The translations under genes and the position numbers were made by a program. A stretch of DNA of 64,000 bases from the IMG/VR virus record IMGVR_UViG_3300033552_000004, positions 1 to 64,000 of that record; one strand, 5' to 3'. Position 1 is the stretch's first letter. Each line of letters opens with the position of its first letter. Shown one piece after another: positions 46,178 through 54,866 of the stretch. Source of the DNA: a virus. Below the pieces are notes generated by a model. It ran no database searches. It had not been told where the DNA came from and saw only the letters and a program-made list of their open reading frames with translations.

Positions 46178-46401
46178 GCAAGTACAAAGCAGGCGACCTC
46201 ATCGTATTTGGAAAGCGAAAGCGACACAAAGACTTGCTGGGTATTACTATCGGGAAGATATACACTGTTGAGGATGACGGCTCCGGTTGTGGCCCTGACG
46301 ACTTATTCTTCTTTGACGACGACGGCGACGAACGCTATGCGCCTCTGGATAAAGAGTGCAAAGACAAATACAAGCCGACGCTTATTGTCGGCTCAATTTA
46401 A
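46174..46401 (+). CDS. SH3/KOW-like small protein, tandem paralogue 2
   Basis: 75-aa copy of the preceding protein (YKAGDLIVFGKRKRHKD, TIGKIYTVEDDG) with a longer acidic C-terminal half. Tandem duplication with divergence; a role in nucleic-acid or protein binding is only a guess. Confidence 0.72.
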   Translation: MSKYKAGDLIVFGKRKRHKDLLGITIGKIYTVEDDGSGCGPDDLFFFDDDGDERYAPLDKECKDKYKPTLIVGSI

Positions 46402-46410
46402 AAGGAAAAT

Positions 46411-46680
46411 ATGAACATCACTATTGAAACAAAATCCGGCCCAGTCGCAGTTGACCAGGAATTGCTGAATGGCTACATCGACGAAGCAGGGCGGCACTAC
46501 GCCAAGATTGACGAGGCCAAGGGCGACCTCAAACTGATTGGCGAAGCGCTGGAAGAGAAGACAGGCATCAAGGCAGCCCTGCTTATGAAGTATGCCAAGG
46601 CGAAGTACGCCGACAGCACTGAGGCCACGACGGAGCTTGGCGAATTGTTTACGCAGCTTGACGCTGCTACAGTGGCGTAA
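46411..46680 (+). CDS. Hypothetical helical protein, 89 aa
   Basis: Start ATG 46411 behind aaaaggaaaatATG. Helical core (AKGDLKLIGEALEEKTGI, ALLMKYAKAKYADS) loosely resembling small T4 DsbA-like dsDNA-binding proteins, but the match is weak. TAATG overlap with 46680. Confidence 0.65.
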   Translation: MNITIETKSGPVAVDQELLNGYIDEAGRHYAKIDEAKGDLKLIGEALEEKTGIKAALLMKYAKAKYADSTEATTELGELFTQLDAATVA

Positions 46681-46805
46681 TGAAATACACCCTTGGCACG
46701 TACCTCCAGTATGCATTCTTGCCAGCCTTTGTAGTCATACTGATGTGCGAGGATGTGTTGCAGGGCTGCAGGAATCTCGCTAATAAGTTTTCTAAGCGGC
46801 ATTGA
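46680..46805 (+). CDS. Small membrane protein, 41 aa
   Basis: ATG 46680 overlaps the upstream stop (TAATG). One hydrophobic segment (YLQYAFLPAFVVILMC) and a basic tail (NKFSKRH). Last rightward gene before the convergent terminator. Confidence 0.6.
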   Translation: MKYTLGTYLQYAFLPAFVVILMCEDVLQGCRNLANKFSKRH

Positions 46806-46820
46806 AAATAGTACAGACGC

Positions 46821-46856
46821 AAAAAAGCGGAGGCAAGCCCTAAGCCTGCCTCCGCT
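46821..46856. terminator. Bidirectional terminator between convergent operons
   Basis: Stem agcggaggca/tgcctccgct with loop agccctaagcc; on the minus strand it is followed by six T. It ends both the rightward replication region and the leftward tail/lysis operon. The adjacent gtacagacgcaaaaaag matches the 841-865 terminator flank. Confidence 0.88.
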
Positions 46857-46883
46857 ATAAAACACCTACCAGGGTGATAAAAC

Positions 46884-47411
46884 TTATCCTTTAACAGGTT
46901 CCGCCCTAGCTAGCAGTTCAGTCTTCTGCCTGCTGCTGGAGGTGGTGCTGAAATAATACGCCAAGCACCCTGTCCAAGCTGTACCCATCGTTCCGAACAT
47001 GATAAACAGAATATCCTTGTTGGCTACAGGTATGCTGCCAAACATCAGGGCAGCTACAAGTGAAAAGTAGCCTGCTGTAACAATGTACGCCAAGTTCCTT
47101 GGCGTATTATCCTTCACACTCATCTCGCGCAAACGCGCACTGTTCCTGTCGCTGGCCTCAACCGTGAGGGTATCCTTGGCGTCAGCGAATACCAATTCTT
47201 GCATCTTCAACGCAAACATCTGGTCGGCATTTTTCAATGCCAGCAGCTGCTCCGGTGTCGTGCCTGCCAACGCCTCAGTGATTGCTGCCTCTGTCTTGTC
47301 AGACAAGCCGAGCGCATCAGCAACACTCGCCAGAGCAATTCCACCCAATGGCCCGCCTAGCGCTGCGCCCAACATTGGGGCAACCTTGCCTACTACATCT
47401 TTCCAATCCAT
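46884..47411 (-). CDS. 3TM-type holin-like protein
   Basis: This 175-aa protein begins WKDVVGKVAPMLGAALGGPLGG and has two hydrophobic segments in the C-terminal half (AYIVTAGYFSLVAALMF, ILFIMFGTMGTAWTGCLAYYF), with the pattern of 3TM-type phage holins associated with lysis or gene transfer release. Last gene of the leftward operon; it overlaps the endolysin stop by one base (TAATG). Likely forms lesions that let the endolysin out, but holin function is inferred. Confidence 0.75.
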   Translation of the reverse strand: MDWKDVVGKVAPMLGAALGGPLGGIALASVADALGLSDKTEAAITEALAGTTPEQLLALKNADQMFALKMQELVFADAKDTLTVEASDRNSARLREMSVKDNTPRNLAYIVTAGYFSLVAALMFGSIPVANKDILFIMFGTMGTAWTGCLAYYFSTTSSSRQKTELLARAEPVKG

Positions 47412-48052
47412 TAAACTACTCCTAATACCTTCTTAAAGGCGTTGTACATTTCCAGCCTGTGTGCGTAGCCGATAGCATCCCCAACCTTGGCAGTTTTACG
47501 TCCCAAGTTGATTGCGTCCGATACCCCGTCGAAGTCCCCCACATCGGCGAATTTATTGAGGGAGTTTGCTTGCCAAAACCACCCTGAAACATCGCAAGCG
47601 CCTTCGGTGGTGCGAATGTACTCACTCACCGTTAAAACGTCTTTGTCCGCTGACATTGCGTACGAGATGTGGTTGTCCTTGCCTGTTAGCTGGATAAGGC
47701 CACCGCCACGGTATTTCCACCCATCGCCAGAGGCTTCGTCGCGGTTGCCCATGCGCGAGGCATACACCTTGTTTGCAATCTTCTCAGGCTTGCGTTCGTA
47801 CGCTTGAGCAAGGGCCAGGGTGGGGAAGCGGGTAGGCCATGTCGCCATCAATCCCTTGGCGCTGTAGTTCAGGTTTTCTTCCGTACTTGCAAGAAGCCCT
47901 GACTCATGCATGATTTGTGCTAAGAATGCTGCCTGGCGAAGTGGGGTGGTTATGCCATACCTTGCCATCGCGTCGTTTAATGGCCTCACGAAAACCGCTG
48001 CACGTAGCTTAGCTGATGGCGTTGCCCTGACAATCTGATCTAGCGTTATAAT
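47411..48052 (-). CDS. GH19 endolysin, apparent AUU start
   Basis: The 213-aa lysozyme/chitinase-fold protein has RQAAFLAQIMHESG with the catalytic Glu (about residue 50), WKYRGGGLIQLTG and GACDVSGWFW typical of GH19 endolysins, which cut peptidoglycan. Homologues start ITLDQ-like before the RAT-x-AK region; here that sequence ITLDQIVRA is in frame only if translation starts at ATT 48052, eight bases after aaggag. A GTG at 47989 would drop 21 residues and has no ribosome site. Confidence 0.85.
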   Translation of the reverse strand: MITLDQIVRATPSAKLRAAVFVRPLNDAMARYGITTPLRQAAFLAQIMHESGLLASTEENLNYSAKGLMATWPTRFPTLALAQAYERKPEKIANKVYASRMGNRDEASGDGWKYRGGGLIQLTGKDNHISYAMSADKDVLTVSEYIRTTEGACDVSGWFWQANSLNKFADVGDFDGVSDAINLGRKTAKVGDAIGYAHRLEMYNAFKKVLGVV

Positions 48053-48486
48053 TTTTCAGGCTCCTTAGTCGTTGCGGCGGGTTTATGCTTGTCTACCCAG
48101 CCCTGTACGTGCTCTCGCATCCAATCAATTGCTGCAATTCGTTGCCAACCTGCCGCCATCACAGCAGCAAACCTTACCTCGGACGGAACCTGCAACCCCC
48201 AAGAGCGTGCTGCCTGAATCAAGAAGAAAGCTGCCATGCCTGCAATTAGACTCTTTAAGGCGTCCCACACAGCCTCACGCGCAATGTCTTTTACGACACG
48301 CTTGTCAGACTCAAGGCTCAAAATAGTACGTATGACTCCGCCAAGCAAAGCAGTCAGTGCTGCCCATTGCAACAGTTCTGATTCGTAGGGGCCAATGAAC
48401 CCTCCAAGCGTTGTAGCCTGGACCGTTTTAGCCACTAAGAACGCCCAAGCGAACAGCAGTATAAGGGTGATACGGTGACGGCTCAT
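48046..48486 (-). CDS. Holin-like membrane protein, three TM segments
   Basis: This 146-aa protein has an N-terminal hydrophobic segment (ITLILLFAWAFLVAK), a second (WAALTALLGGVIRTIL), a third (LIAGMAAFFLIQAA) and a charged C-terminal tail. Such proteins next to a GH19 endolysin are usually holins or antiholins. Start ATG 48486 is ATGA-coupled to the upstream gene; the stop overlaps the endolysin start. Confidence 0.7.
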   Translation of the reverse strand: MSRHRITLILLFAWAFLVAKTVQATTLGGFIGPYESELLQWAALTALLGGVIRTILSLESDKRVVKDIAREAVWDALKSLIAGMAAFFLIQAARSWGLQVPSEVRFAAVMAAGWQRIAAIDWMREHVQGWVDKHKPAATTKEPEKL

Positions 48487-48917
48487 GCAACATCCTCCTT
48501 TATACGGTTGTGCGTGTTTAAGCTATAAGCCAAGAGCGCAGCCGTTGCTACACATGTTGAGCCGTTGAATAGGAAAATTTCAGTGATGCTTCCGAAATCT
48601 AGTCCTCTACTTAGAAAGGCAAGGTAGACCCAAAACACCCCGCTTGTCAGTATTGCCCAACAAGCTAGTCGGGTGACGTTCCTCTGCTGGGGGTGTGCCC
48701 TACCAACAACCTGCATTGCCATGTATGGCAAGACAAGCAGGGCTAAGGACATCCACAGGTACGCAAAGATTTCCGGCGAACTGGATAGACTGGCAATCTT
48801 ACCAATCATGCTGCCCGGTTGGAATATCCACATACCTGTTGTAACCATACTCTTTGAAAGCTCGAACGCCAGCACAGCACCCACCAGTCGCACTTCCGGG
48901 AGTTTGAGACTAATCAT
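48483..48917 (-). CDS. Membrane protein, four TM segments
   Basis: Start ATG 48917 (ATGA overlap) gives 144 aa. Four hydrophobic segments are visible (near 10-32, 50-72, 82-101, 113-133). It could be a lysis or envelope-associated protein of the tail operon. No family recognised. Confidence 0.7.
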   Translation of the reverse strand: MISLKLPEVRLVGAVLAFELSKSMVTTGMWIFQPGSMIGKIASLSSSPEIFAYLWMSLALLVLPYMAMQVVGRAHPQQRNVTRLACWAILTSGVFWVYLAFLSRGLDFGSITEIFLFNGSTCVATAALLAYSLNTHNRIKEDVA

Positions 48918-49336
48918 GCGCTCGCTTCCTTGATTGTGCACAGGACGTTGTACAGGCCGTTGGGGCCGTAGCGCCAAGGCTCTTTCAGCCCAAGAGCCTC
49001 AGCAACCCACTCGCTACACCAGTACTTATCACCCTGCCCGCGCAGAGGGGCGAGGACGAATCTGACCTGCCCAAACAGGTCATACTTAACCCCTTCTGTG
49101 GCATTAAAGAACTTCCTTGCAGGCTCCTCGTAGTGGGCGGGCAGCGTGAGGTAGTCCCACGTATTCTCGCCGGGGTTAATAAACTTGCCCCTCACTTTCA
49201 TGTCGTCCATGAAAGACGCACTTGCCCATAAACCGTTGCTAAAGACAACCTCGCAATGACTGTATGGCCCAGCATCCCACCACTTAACAAGCTTGTCACC
49301 AATCATGTTCCCGCCCTTGTGAAATGCTACCTTCAT
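48914..49336 (-). CDS. NlpC/P60-like permuted cysteine hydrolase
   Basis: 140-aa protein with the permuted-papain pattern: YSHCEVVFS (His near 27) early and YWCSEWVAEALG (Cys near 107) late, plus VKYDLFGQVRF. Phage proteins of this kind are found with tail-tip genes and may cut peptidoglycan peptide bonds during entry or assembly. Coupled by ATGA on both sides. Confidence 0.75.
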   Translation of the reverse strand: MKVAFHKGGNMIGDKLVKWWDAGPYSHCEVVFSNGLWASASFMDDMKVRGKFINPGENTWDYLTLPAHYEEPARKFFNATEGVKYDLFGQVRFVLAPLRGQGDKYWCSEWVAEALGLKEPWRYGPNGLYNVLCTIKEASA

Positions 49337-49803
49337 AGCGTCACCTCATCAGGGGTTGGGTTACGGAGCGTATACAAATCAACCACCGCCACAGCAGCTG
49401 CAGCGACTAAACCTTGAGCGGTGCTTCTTTCCGCAGTGTCAACATCAACCTCTGACTGATTAACAATAGTGGTAAGGTCGTCTTCGTAGACAACCGCCAC
49501 TGGCGATAGCTGCAGCCGGGCTTGAGCAGCCTCCAAGGCGAGGACATTAGAGAGCAGCACCGCGTCAGCGCGTGCTGCTATGCCCAAAGCTGCAACCCTG
49601 TCAGTCGTAGCTTTGAACAGCCCAATGGCTGCTTGCTCCTGTAGCGTCAAGGTGTGCATTCCAAGCATCCTGCCTTGGATTGCACGACTCACTTCATTCT
49701 CCATGTCCTCAGAGATGACTGAGCGAATCTCAGCATGGAGCCGCCGCTTAATATCGGCTTCGCTCCATACGTCATTCGCCATCAAGTTGATAAAACTTGC
49801 CAT
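49333..49803 (-). CDS. Hypothetical tail-operon protein, 156 aa
   Basis: Start ATG 49803 behind ttaaggagagtaatcATG. Helical, with Ala-rich segments (AAIGLFKATTDRVAALGIAARAD) and an acidic, beta-like middle (SPVAVVYEDDL). No family recognised. Position after the fibre gene suggests a virion or assembly role. Confidence 0.68.
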   Translation of the reverse strand: MASFINLMANDVWSEADIKRRLHAEIRSVISEDMENEVSRAIQGRMLGMHTLTLQEQAAIGLFKATTDRVAALGIAARADAVLLSNVLALEAAQARLQLSPVAVVYEDDLTTIVNQSEVDVDTAERSTAQGLVAAAAVAVVDLYTLRNPTPDEVTL

Positions 49804-49814
49804 GATTACTCTCC

Positions 49815-52800
49815 TTAATTTGCGCGAACGCACATGATTGAAACCTCAACCGTTGCACCGGGGGCCGCAGCAAACGTCACTGTCTCGCCAAACCCGTCAT
49901 TGCTGACAACGTAAGCCTTGGTAGCACCGCCACGACGCAGCAGACCAGCCGAATACACAGCCTTCACCGTGTAGCCCTTTGGCACTGGAAAGACAACTTG
50001 TGCGGCGATAGCATCAAACTCGAAGAACACCGGCACCTTGCCCAGAGCCTTGCGAGCTTCTTCTTTACGCCGCAGTTCGTCACGCAGCAGCATGGCTGGC
50101 TGGTAATAGCGTCCTGCCGTTGCTCCACCAGTCAGGATACTGCCTTGCCCTGCAGACAGCGAAGTGACTGCACCAACTGGTGTAGCTAGCGAATCAACCC
50201 GAACAAGGTCACGCATTCCAGACCTACCCCATGACGTGCCAACGTGCAAGAGGTTAGTCTCGTCGTCGTAGGCAAGTGCTGTGACTGCGGTGCTGGTGCC
50301 GTCTATCGTGCATTGCGCGCCTGTTTGAAACATAGGCAACTCAGTGCGATAGATTAGTGCAAGTTGGTCAGCACTAGGCACAGTAGCGGAAGACTTCAGC
50401 AGCGTCAAAGAGCCGGGGAACGGCGCATCCAGCGTGCGGCTGTTGCCGATTGTCAGCACCGCATTGCTGTTGTTCAACGTCAACAGTGGTGTGCCAGTAG
50501 CGGATGCCACTTCAAACCCATTGACGCTGATTGCCAGCTTGCCGGTTGTAGAGTAAGTAGCCCTTATTCTTGACATCGTGCCGGTGTTGTAACTAACAGT
50601 TGTCACTGCAGTGCGAGTTGTGGTGCCGTCAAAAGCTGTGGCAACATACCTGCCTGCTGCATCTTGCCCAAGTTTTATGCTTGGGCCGGTGGGTGCGCTA
50701 CGCTCCGCAATGATGGATGGCCCCACTTCGCGGATAGAGATGGAGTCAAGCGTCACATCGACGTTGGTTGTTGAGCGTGTGAAGGCAAAGTTCGTCGCTC
50801 CTGCACCAGCAAGTCCAATCATCTTGACCGTGCCCACGGAACCCCCAAAGTTAAGCGTTCCGCCTGTCTTTGGGTCAACCAACTGGTCTGTCTTGAGTAC
50901 CCCGCTTACCCAAGCGGAAGTCGTTACTGTCAGCTCGTAAATCTTGCCCGCCGTCAGCTCAAACAAGGTTCTAGATACAACCAAGTTGGGTGTGGTGGTG
51001 TCGGACTGAAACCGCACCGCACCATTGGCAAACGTGACAATATGAGTAGCGTCCGTATTTGTTGCCGCCCAGTTTGTCGAGCCACTGTTGAAGTCGCCGT
51101 TAGGCATCAGCTCTGCACTGACAATTGGATAGTTCCCCGGTACTGGTGAAGTTGCTGGGAAGTTAGCCCAAGCACCAAAGCTCCACTCTCCCGTACCAAA
51201 GTCAAAGTTGGTGCTGTACAACTGCTGCAAATAATTAGCAGCACTCCAGCCGCTATAACCCACCAGGTTTGCGCCTGCTGCTACTGGCGCTTTGGTAATG
51301 GAGCCAAAGATGCTCAGGCCGTTGGCTTTGACGCTGCGGTCACTGGCGGCTAGCTTGACTGAGATGTTGTCAACGTCTAGGTATTCTCCTGCAAGTGCTG
51401 TTGAGTTTGTCCCTAATAGGAAGGACACAGAATTGGCCGTTGCTACAAAACTACCCGAGTAAGCGCCGACTGCCGCGATACCAACAACTGGGCTTGCGCC
51501 TATGTTCAGGGAATATCCTTTACCCGCTGCGCTATTTGCAATAATAGTGAATCTGTAGCTGTACGTTTTCCCCGCTACAAGTGTGAGGGTCTGATGCATA
51601 CCTTGACCGCCGCCGCTGGTGGTGTTGGTTATACGGGCCGCTCCCGCAACGACAGAAAGGGTTGACGCTTGAGCTACCCACCCTGCCGCATCAGTATCAA
51701 AAATCCCATTCGTCACCAACTCAGGCGCAGTGAGAGTCTCCGCAGTCGTATCAGCAAGCGTAGTCAGCCTTGCATCGCCTACCTGCCAGCCGGTGTTAAA
51801 AGCGTTAGTGATGTGGGCAACCATGCTTTTAGCAGGGATGGCTGGGCTTTCTTTAAGCACAAATATCCCGGATGCAGCCGACAACACCAAGTTGCCGGAA
51901 GTGACAGCGGTAAACTGGCCGTGCCCGGTGTCAACAGACGGCAGAGGGGGCAAGCCTGATGCGCCAGCGTAAACAGCCAGTCGCGTGGATGTTGTGGATG
52001 ATGCTGCTGGTATATCAAAAACTATCGCATTAGTTATTCCAGAGTAGCTGGCGACAATGTTATTTCGGCTGTTGAATTTAATTGTCTTGACTATAGATGA
52101 CCCAGTTGTTGGGTGAGCACCTGTGATGTTCACCGCCACCCCGTCATCCCGAATAACACTCAAACCACCCATAGTAGCCACAGCCACAGTAGGCACAGGC
52201 AGACCAGTAGCAGGGTCAATAGGGGCGTTGTCTAACACTGTTGCGGTTACGTCGTTAATTAATCGGCTGACAAGAGCAATCGTCTTACGCAAGCCGTCCG
52301 GAGTAGCCGCCGAAGCTACGTTCCTACGTGAAATTCCGACGCTGTATGCGTCCGCACCTGTAATGTGGACGATGGAACGCATGGTGTCCGTAAGGAACTC
52401 AAAAATTGACAGCGCCCCGTTGCTGTCAGATGTACCAACATACAAAATGCCGTTGATCGCAAAAGCAGTTGAAATCGTCGTTCCGTATATCCACCCTAAC
52501 GCCCCCACTACACCCTTGCACACCATCCACATCGGGCATCCAACTTGCGTCAGGTCATAGATAACAACCCGAGCCGCTTCTACAAAGATACCCACTTGCT
52601 CAGGAAACTCCCGCACATTGCCCCGGAACACTTCAGTTTGTCCGTAGGTGCTGTTAAGCGCGTAATACTTGCCGTCAGTGGTGTTCTGGTAGTAGCTGTT
52701 GGCTAGTGCGCTGTATGGGACGTAGGGTGTGGCTACGGTGGTGACTTCTTTAATGGAGACACTATCTATAGACCCAGCCCCTGCAGTGCTCCTGAATAAA

Positions 52801-54866
52801 TAAAACCACGATGTAGTCGTAGTTGCGGTAAACACATAACTTACAGTTACACCGTTAATATTGACAGAAGCGTTTCCTGACAAATTTGTAGAATGTTCTA
52901 TTGTGCCAAGACCAGAACCAACAAGACCAGAAATACCAACAACCTCTAGCCTATAAACTTTACCAACCTGAGTTGCAAAACTCTGGCTAAGTCTTGCGGC
53001 GTTAGTCCCGTCTCCTGTAAATGTTACAGAGCCGTTACTAGCAACAATTGTCGAGGCACCTGATGTTGTGGCGCTCCACCCTGCCGTACCATTATCAAAC
53101 CCACCATTGCTGACAAGCTCAGGCGATGCGCTGTAGGTGCTTGGGAGGACGCCTACTTGGTTGAGCTTTGCTTGACCAAGATAAACGCCCGACACACCAT
53201 CTCCAAGGTAACTATTAGAAGCGTTGTATAAGACCACGGCACTGTTTAGCGTAGTATCGGTGTCCGTAGCCACTACCAGCACGCAGCGGTAGGTGTTGTT
53301 ACCGAGGGCTGTTATAGATGAGGTGATGTGGCTAAAGCCAGCTCCACTTACGCCGGTAGCGGCCACAGCGCCAGCGCCTGTCAACGTAAATCTGGCGAAG
53401 CCTCTGTTAAACAGGTTTGACGAAGCCACCCACACTTCCGCGCTGGTTCGTTCTCCCGCCGCCAATGTGACAGCAAAAGCGAACACACCGCTTACCGCAG
53501 GCTTTGTGTAGGCGGTATACACATAGTGCTGTGCATTTGTCGAATTTTCGACAATTTTGTCGAGCGTCGTGGTGCCGTCAGGCGCGACCAGCACATTAGG
53601 AGTAACTGTAGAATTTGCCTTGCCCCAATTGGCATGGTCAACCTGCTCCGCTGCTGTAACCAAATTATCCCCACGCGCAGCCAACTCGTTCGTAGCCTGC
53701 CCAAGCCAAGCACCATAAATCGACTCAGTAAACCAGCTCTTGTCTTGGCAGCGTTTACGCCACGCTCCACCATCACTGTCTTTACCAGTGTCATAGATAA
53801 GTGCTTTGACTACTGCGCCGTGATGCACCGTCTTGCTGATAGCAGCAAGCGTCTCCATTGGGTAAGTGGATGCGGCCCATGCGGTCAGGGCGAGGTCGCG
53901 TGCGGTTCTGGCTTGGGCTGCGCTTGAAGCTGCGGCAGAGGCTTGTGTGCTGGCCGTTGCGGCTGCTGCTGACGCTGCGGCTGCGTTTGGAGCAACAGTT
54001 GCACCATTACCAAGCAAACTAGAATAGCCAGCAGCATTCAGTTCAGCCACCCTTGCGTATGCAGCGGACGAGGCTGCAGCGGCTTCAGAGGCGGCTGTAT
54101 TTGTAGCGTGAAACCCTGCCGTGTTCTGGAAGCCTTGAGCGTTAGACGCGCTCGTAGCTGCGCTAGAGGCGCTAGTAGCAGCCTCTCCAGCTTTTGTCAC
54201 AGCGATGTCTTTAGAGCCTACAGCCAGGTCGCGGGCAGTAGTTGTTGTCAGCCTGTCAGCGGCTGCAGCAGAGGCAGAGTTGTTGGCGTTAGTAGCAGCA
54301 GTGGACGCTGTCGTTGCGGAGGTAGCTGCGTTGGTCGCAGAAGTAGAAGCTGCACTTGCAGAGCCAGACGCACCAGATGCACTCGTAGAGGCATTTGTAG
54401 CAGAGGTGGCTGCATTGGTTGCAGACGCGGCTGACGCAGACGCAGACGTCGATGCAGCAGATGCTGTGGACGCTACGGAGGTTTGTGAAGCAGAGGCAGC
54501 AGACGCGGAAGCGGCTGCGGCTACCTTGCTTGCATCAGCGGCAATGGCGCTGTTGTTGGCAGCAGCAGCGGCTGTGTCAACAGCCGTCTTAGCAGTGGCT
54601 ACAGCGGATGCGTTAGTCGAAGCCTCGCTGGCCTTAGTCGTGGCTGTCGTAGCGCCTGTAGACGCCGTTGTAGCGGAGCTAGCAGCAGCGTTCTGTGATG
54701 CAAGAGCAGCTGTTGCCGAAGCAATGGCAGCGTCCCGTGCAGCTACGGCTGCGGCAACATTACTTGCTGTTGTGCCGGGAGCCGCAATTGCTGCGTTAAA
54801 CAAGTCATCAATCTCATTGAGCTTGGCAATGTAGTCTTTTTGACCCACAAAAAATTTAGTTGACAT
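49815..54866 (-). CDS. Large tail fibre with Ala/Ser repeats and carbohydrate-binding modules
   Basis: The 1683-aa protein starts with a short helical head, then a long Ala/Ser/Thr-rich shaft (about 35-330) of imperfect SAT/SAA repeats. The rest contains repeated jelly-roll-like modules each opening with E-L-V/M-x-NG-x-F-D/N and a W (near 580, 1046 and 1250), resembling carbohydrate-binding domains, and a LamG-like region near the C-terminus. It probably forms a trimeric side or tail fibre that binds host surface sugars. Start ATG 54866 (TAATG). Confidence 0.82.
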   Translation of the reverse strand: MSTKFFVGQKDYIAKLNEIDDLFNAAIAAPGTTASNVAAAVAARDAAIASATAALASQNAAASSATTASTGATTATTKASEASTNASAVATAKTAVDTAAAAANNSAIAADASKVAAAASASAASASQTSVASTASAASTSASASAASATNAATSATNASTSASGASGSASAASTSATNAATSATTASTAATNANNSASAAAADRLTTTTARDLAVGSKDIAVTKAGEAATSASSAATSASNAQGFQNTAGFHATNTAASEAAAASSAAYARVAELNAAGYSSLLGNGATVAPNAAAASAAAATASTQASAAASSAAQARTARDLALTAWAASTYPMETLAAISKTVHHGAVVKALIYDTGKDSDGGAWRKRCQDKSWFTESIYGAWLGQATNELAARGDNLVTAAEQVDHANWGKANSTVTPNVLVAPDGTTTLDKIVENSTNAQHYVYTAYTKPAVSGVFAFAVTLAAGERTSAEVWVASSNLFNRGFARFTLTGAGAVAATGVSGAGFSHITSSITALGNNTYRCVLVVATDTDTTLNSAVVLYNASNSYLGDGVSGVYLGQAKLNQVGVLPSTYSASPELVSNGGFDNGTAGWSATTSGASTIVASNGSVTFTGDGTNAARLSQSFATQVGKVYRLEVVGISGLVGSGLGTIEHSTNLSGNASVNINGVTVSYVFTATTTTSWFYLFRSTAGAGSIDSVSIKEVTTVATPYVPYSALANSYYQNTTDGKYYALNSTYGQTEVFRGNVREFPEQVGIFVEAARVVIYDLTQVGCPMWMVCKGVVGALGWIYGTTISTAFAINGILYVGTSDSNGALSIFEFLTDTMRSIVHITGADAYSVGISRRNVASAATPDGLRKTIALVSRLINDVTATVLDNAPIDPATGLPVPTVAVATMGGLSVIRDDGVAVNITGAHPTTGSSIVKTIKFNSRNNIVASYSGITNAIVFDIPAASSTTSTRLAVYAGASGLPPLPSVDTGHGQFTAVTSGNLVLSAASGIFVLKESPAIPAKSMVAHITNAFNTGWQVGDARLTTLADTTAETLTAPELVTNGIFDTDAAGWVAQASTLSVVAGAARITNTTSGGGQGMHQTLTLVAGKTYSYRFTIIANSAAGKGYSLNIGASPVVGIAAVGAYSGSFVATANSVSFLLGTNSTALAGEYLDVDNISVKLAASDRSVKANGLSIFGSITKAPVAAGANLVGYSGWSAANYLQQLYSTNFDFGTGEWSFGAWANFPATSPVPGNYPIVSAELMPNGDFNSGSTNWAATNTDATHIVTFANGAVRFQSDTTTPNLVVSRTLFELTAGKIYELTVTTSAWVSGVLKTDQLVDPKTGGTLNFGGSVGTVKMIGLAGAGATNFAFTRSTTNVDVTLDSISIREVGPSIIAERSAPTGPSIKLGQDAAGRYVATAFDGTTTRTAVTTVSYNTGTMSRIRATYSTTGKLAISVNGFEVASATGTPLLTLNNSNAVLTIGNSRTLDAPFPGSLTLLKSSATVPSADQLALIYRTELPMFQTGAQCTIDGTSTAVTALAYDDETNLLHVGTSWGRSGMRDLVRVDSLATPVGAVTSLSAGQGSILTGGATAGRYYQPAMLLRDELRRKEEARKALGKVPVFFEFDAIAAQVVFPVPKGYTVKAVYSAGLLRRGGATKAYVVSNDGFGETVTFAAAPGATVEVSIMCVRAN

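Noticed and set aside
54205-54834. Antisense 209-codon Ala/Val-rich ORF in the fibre shaft
   Set aside because: It is the reverse reading of repetitive Ala/Ser codons; no ribosome site, and it lies inside the fibre gene.
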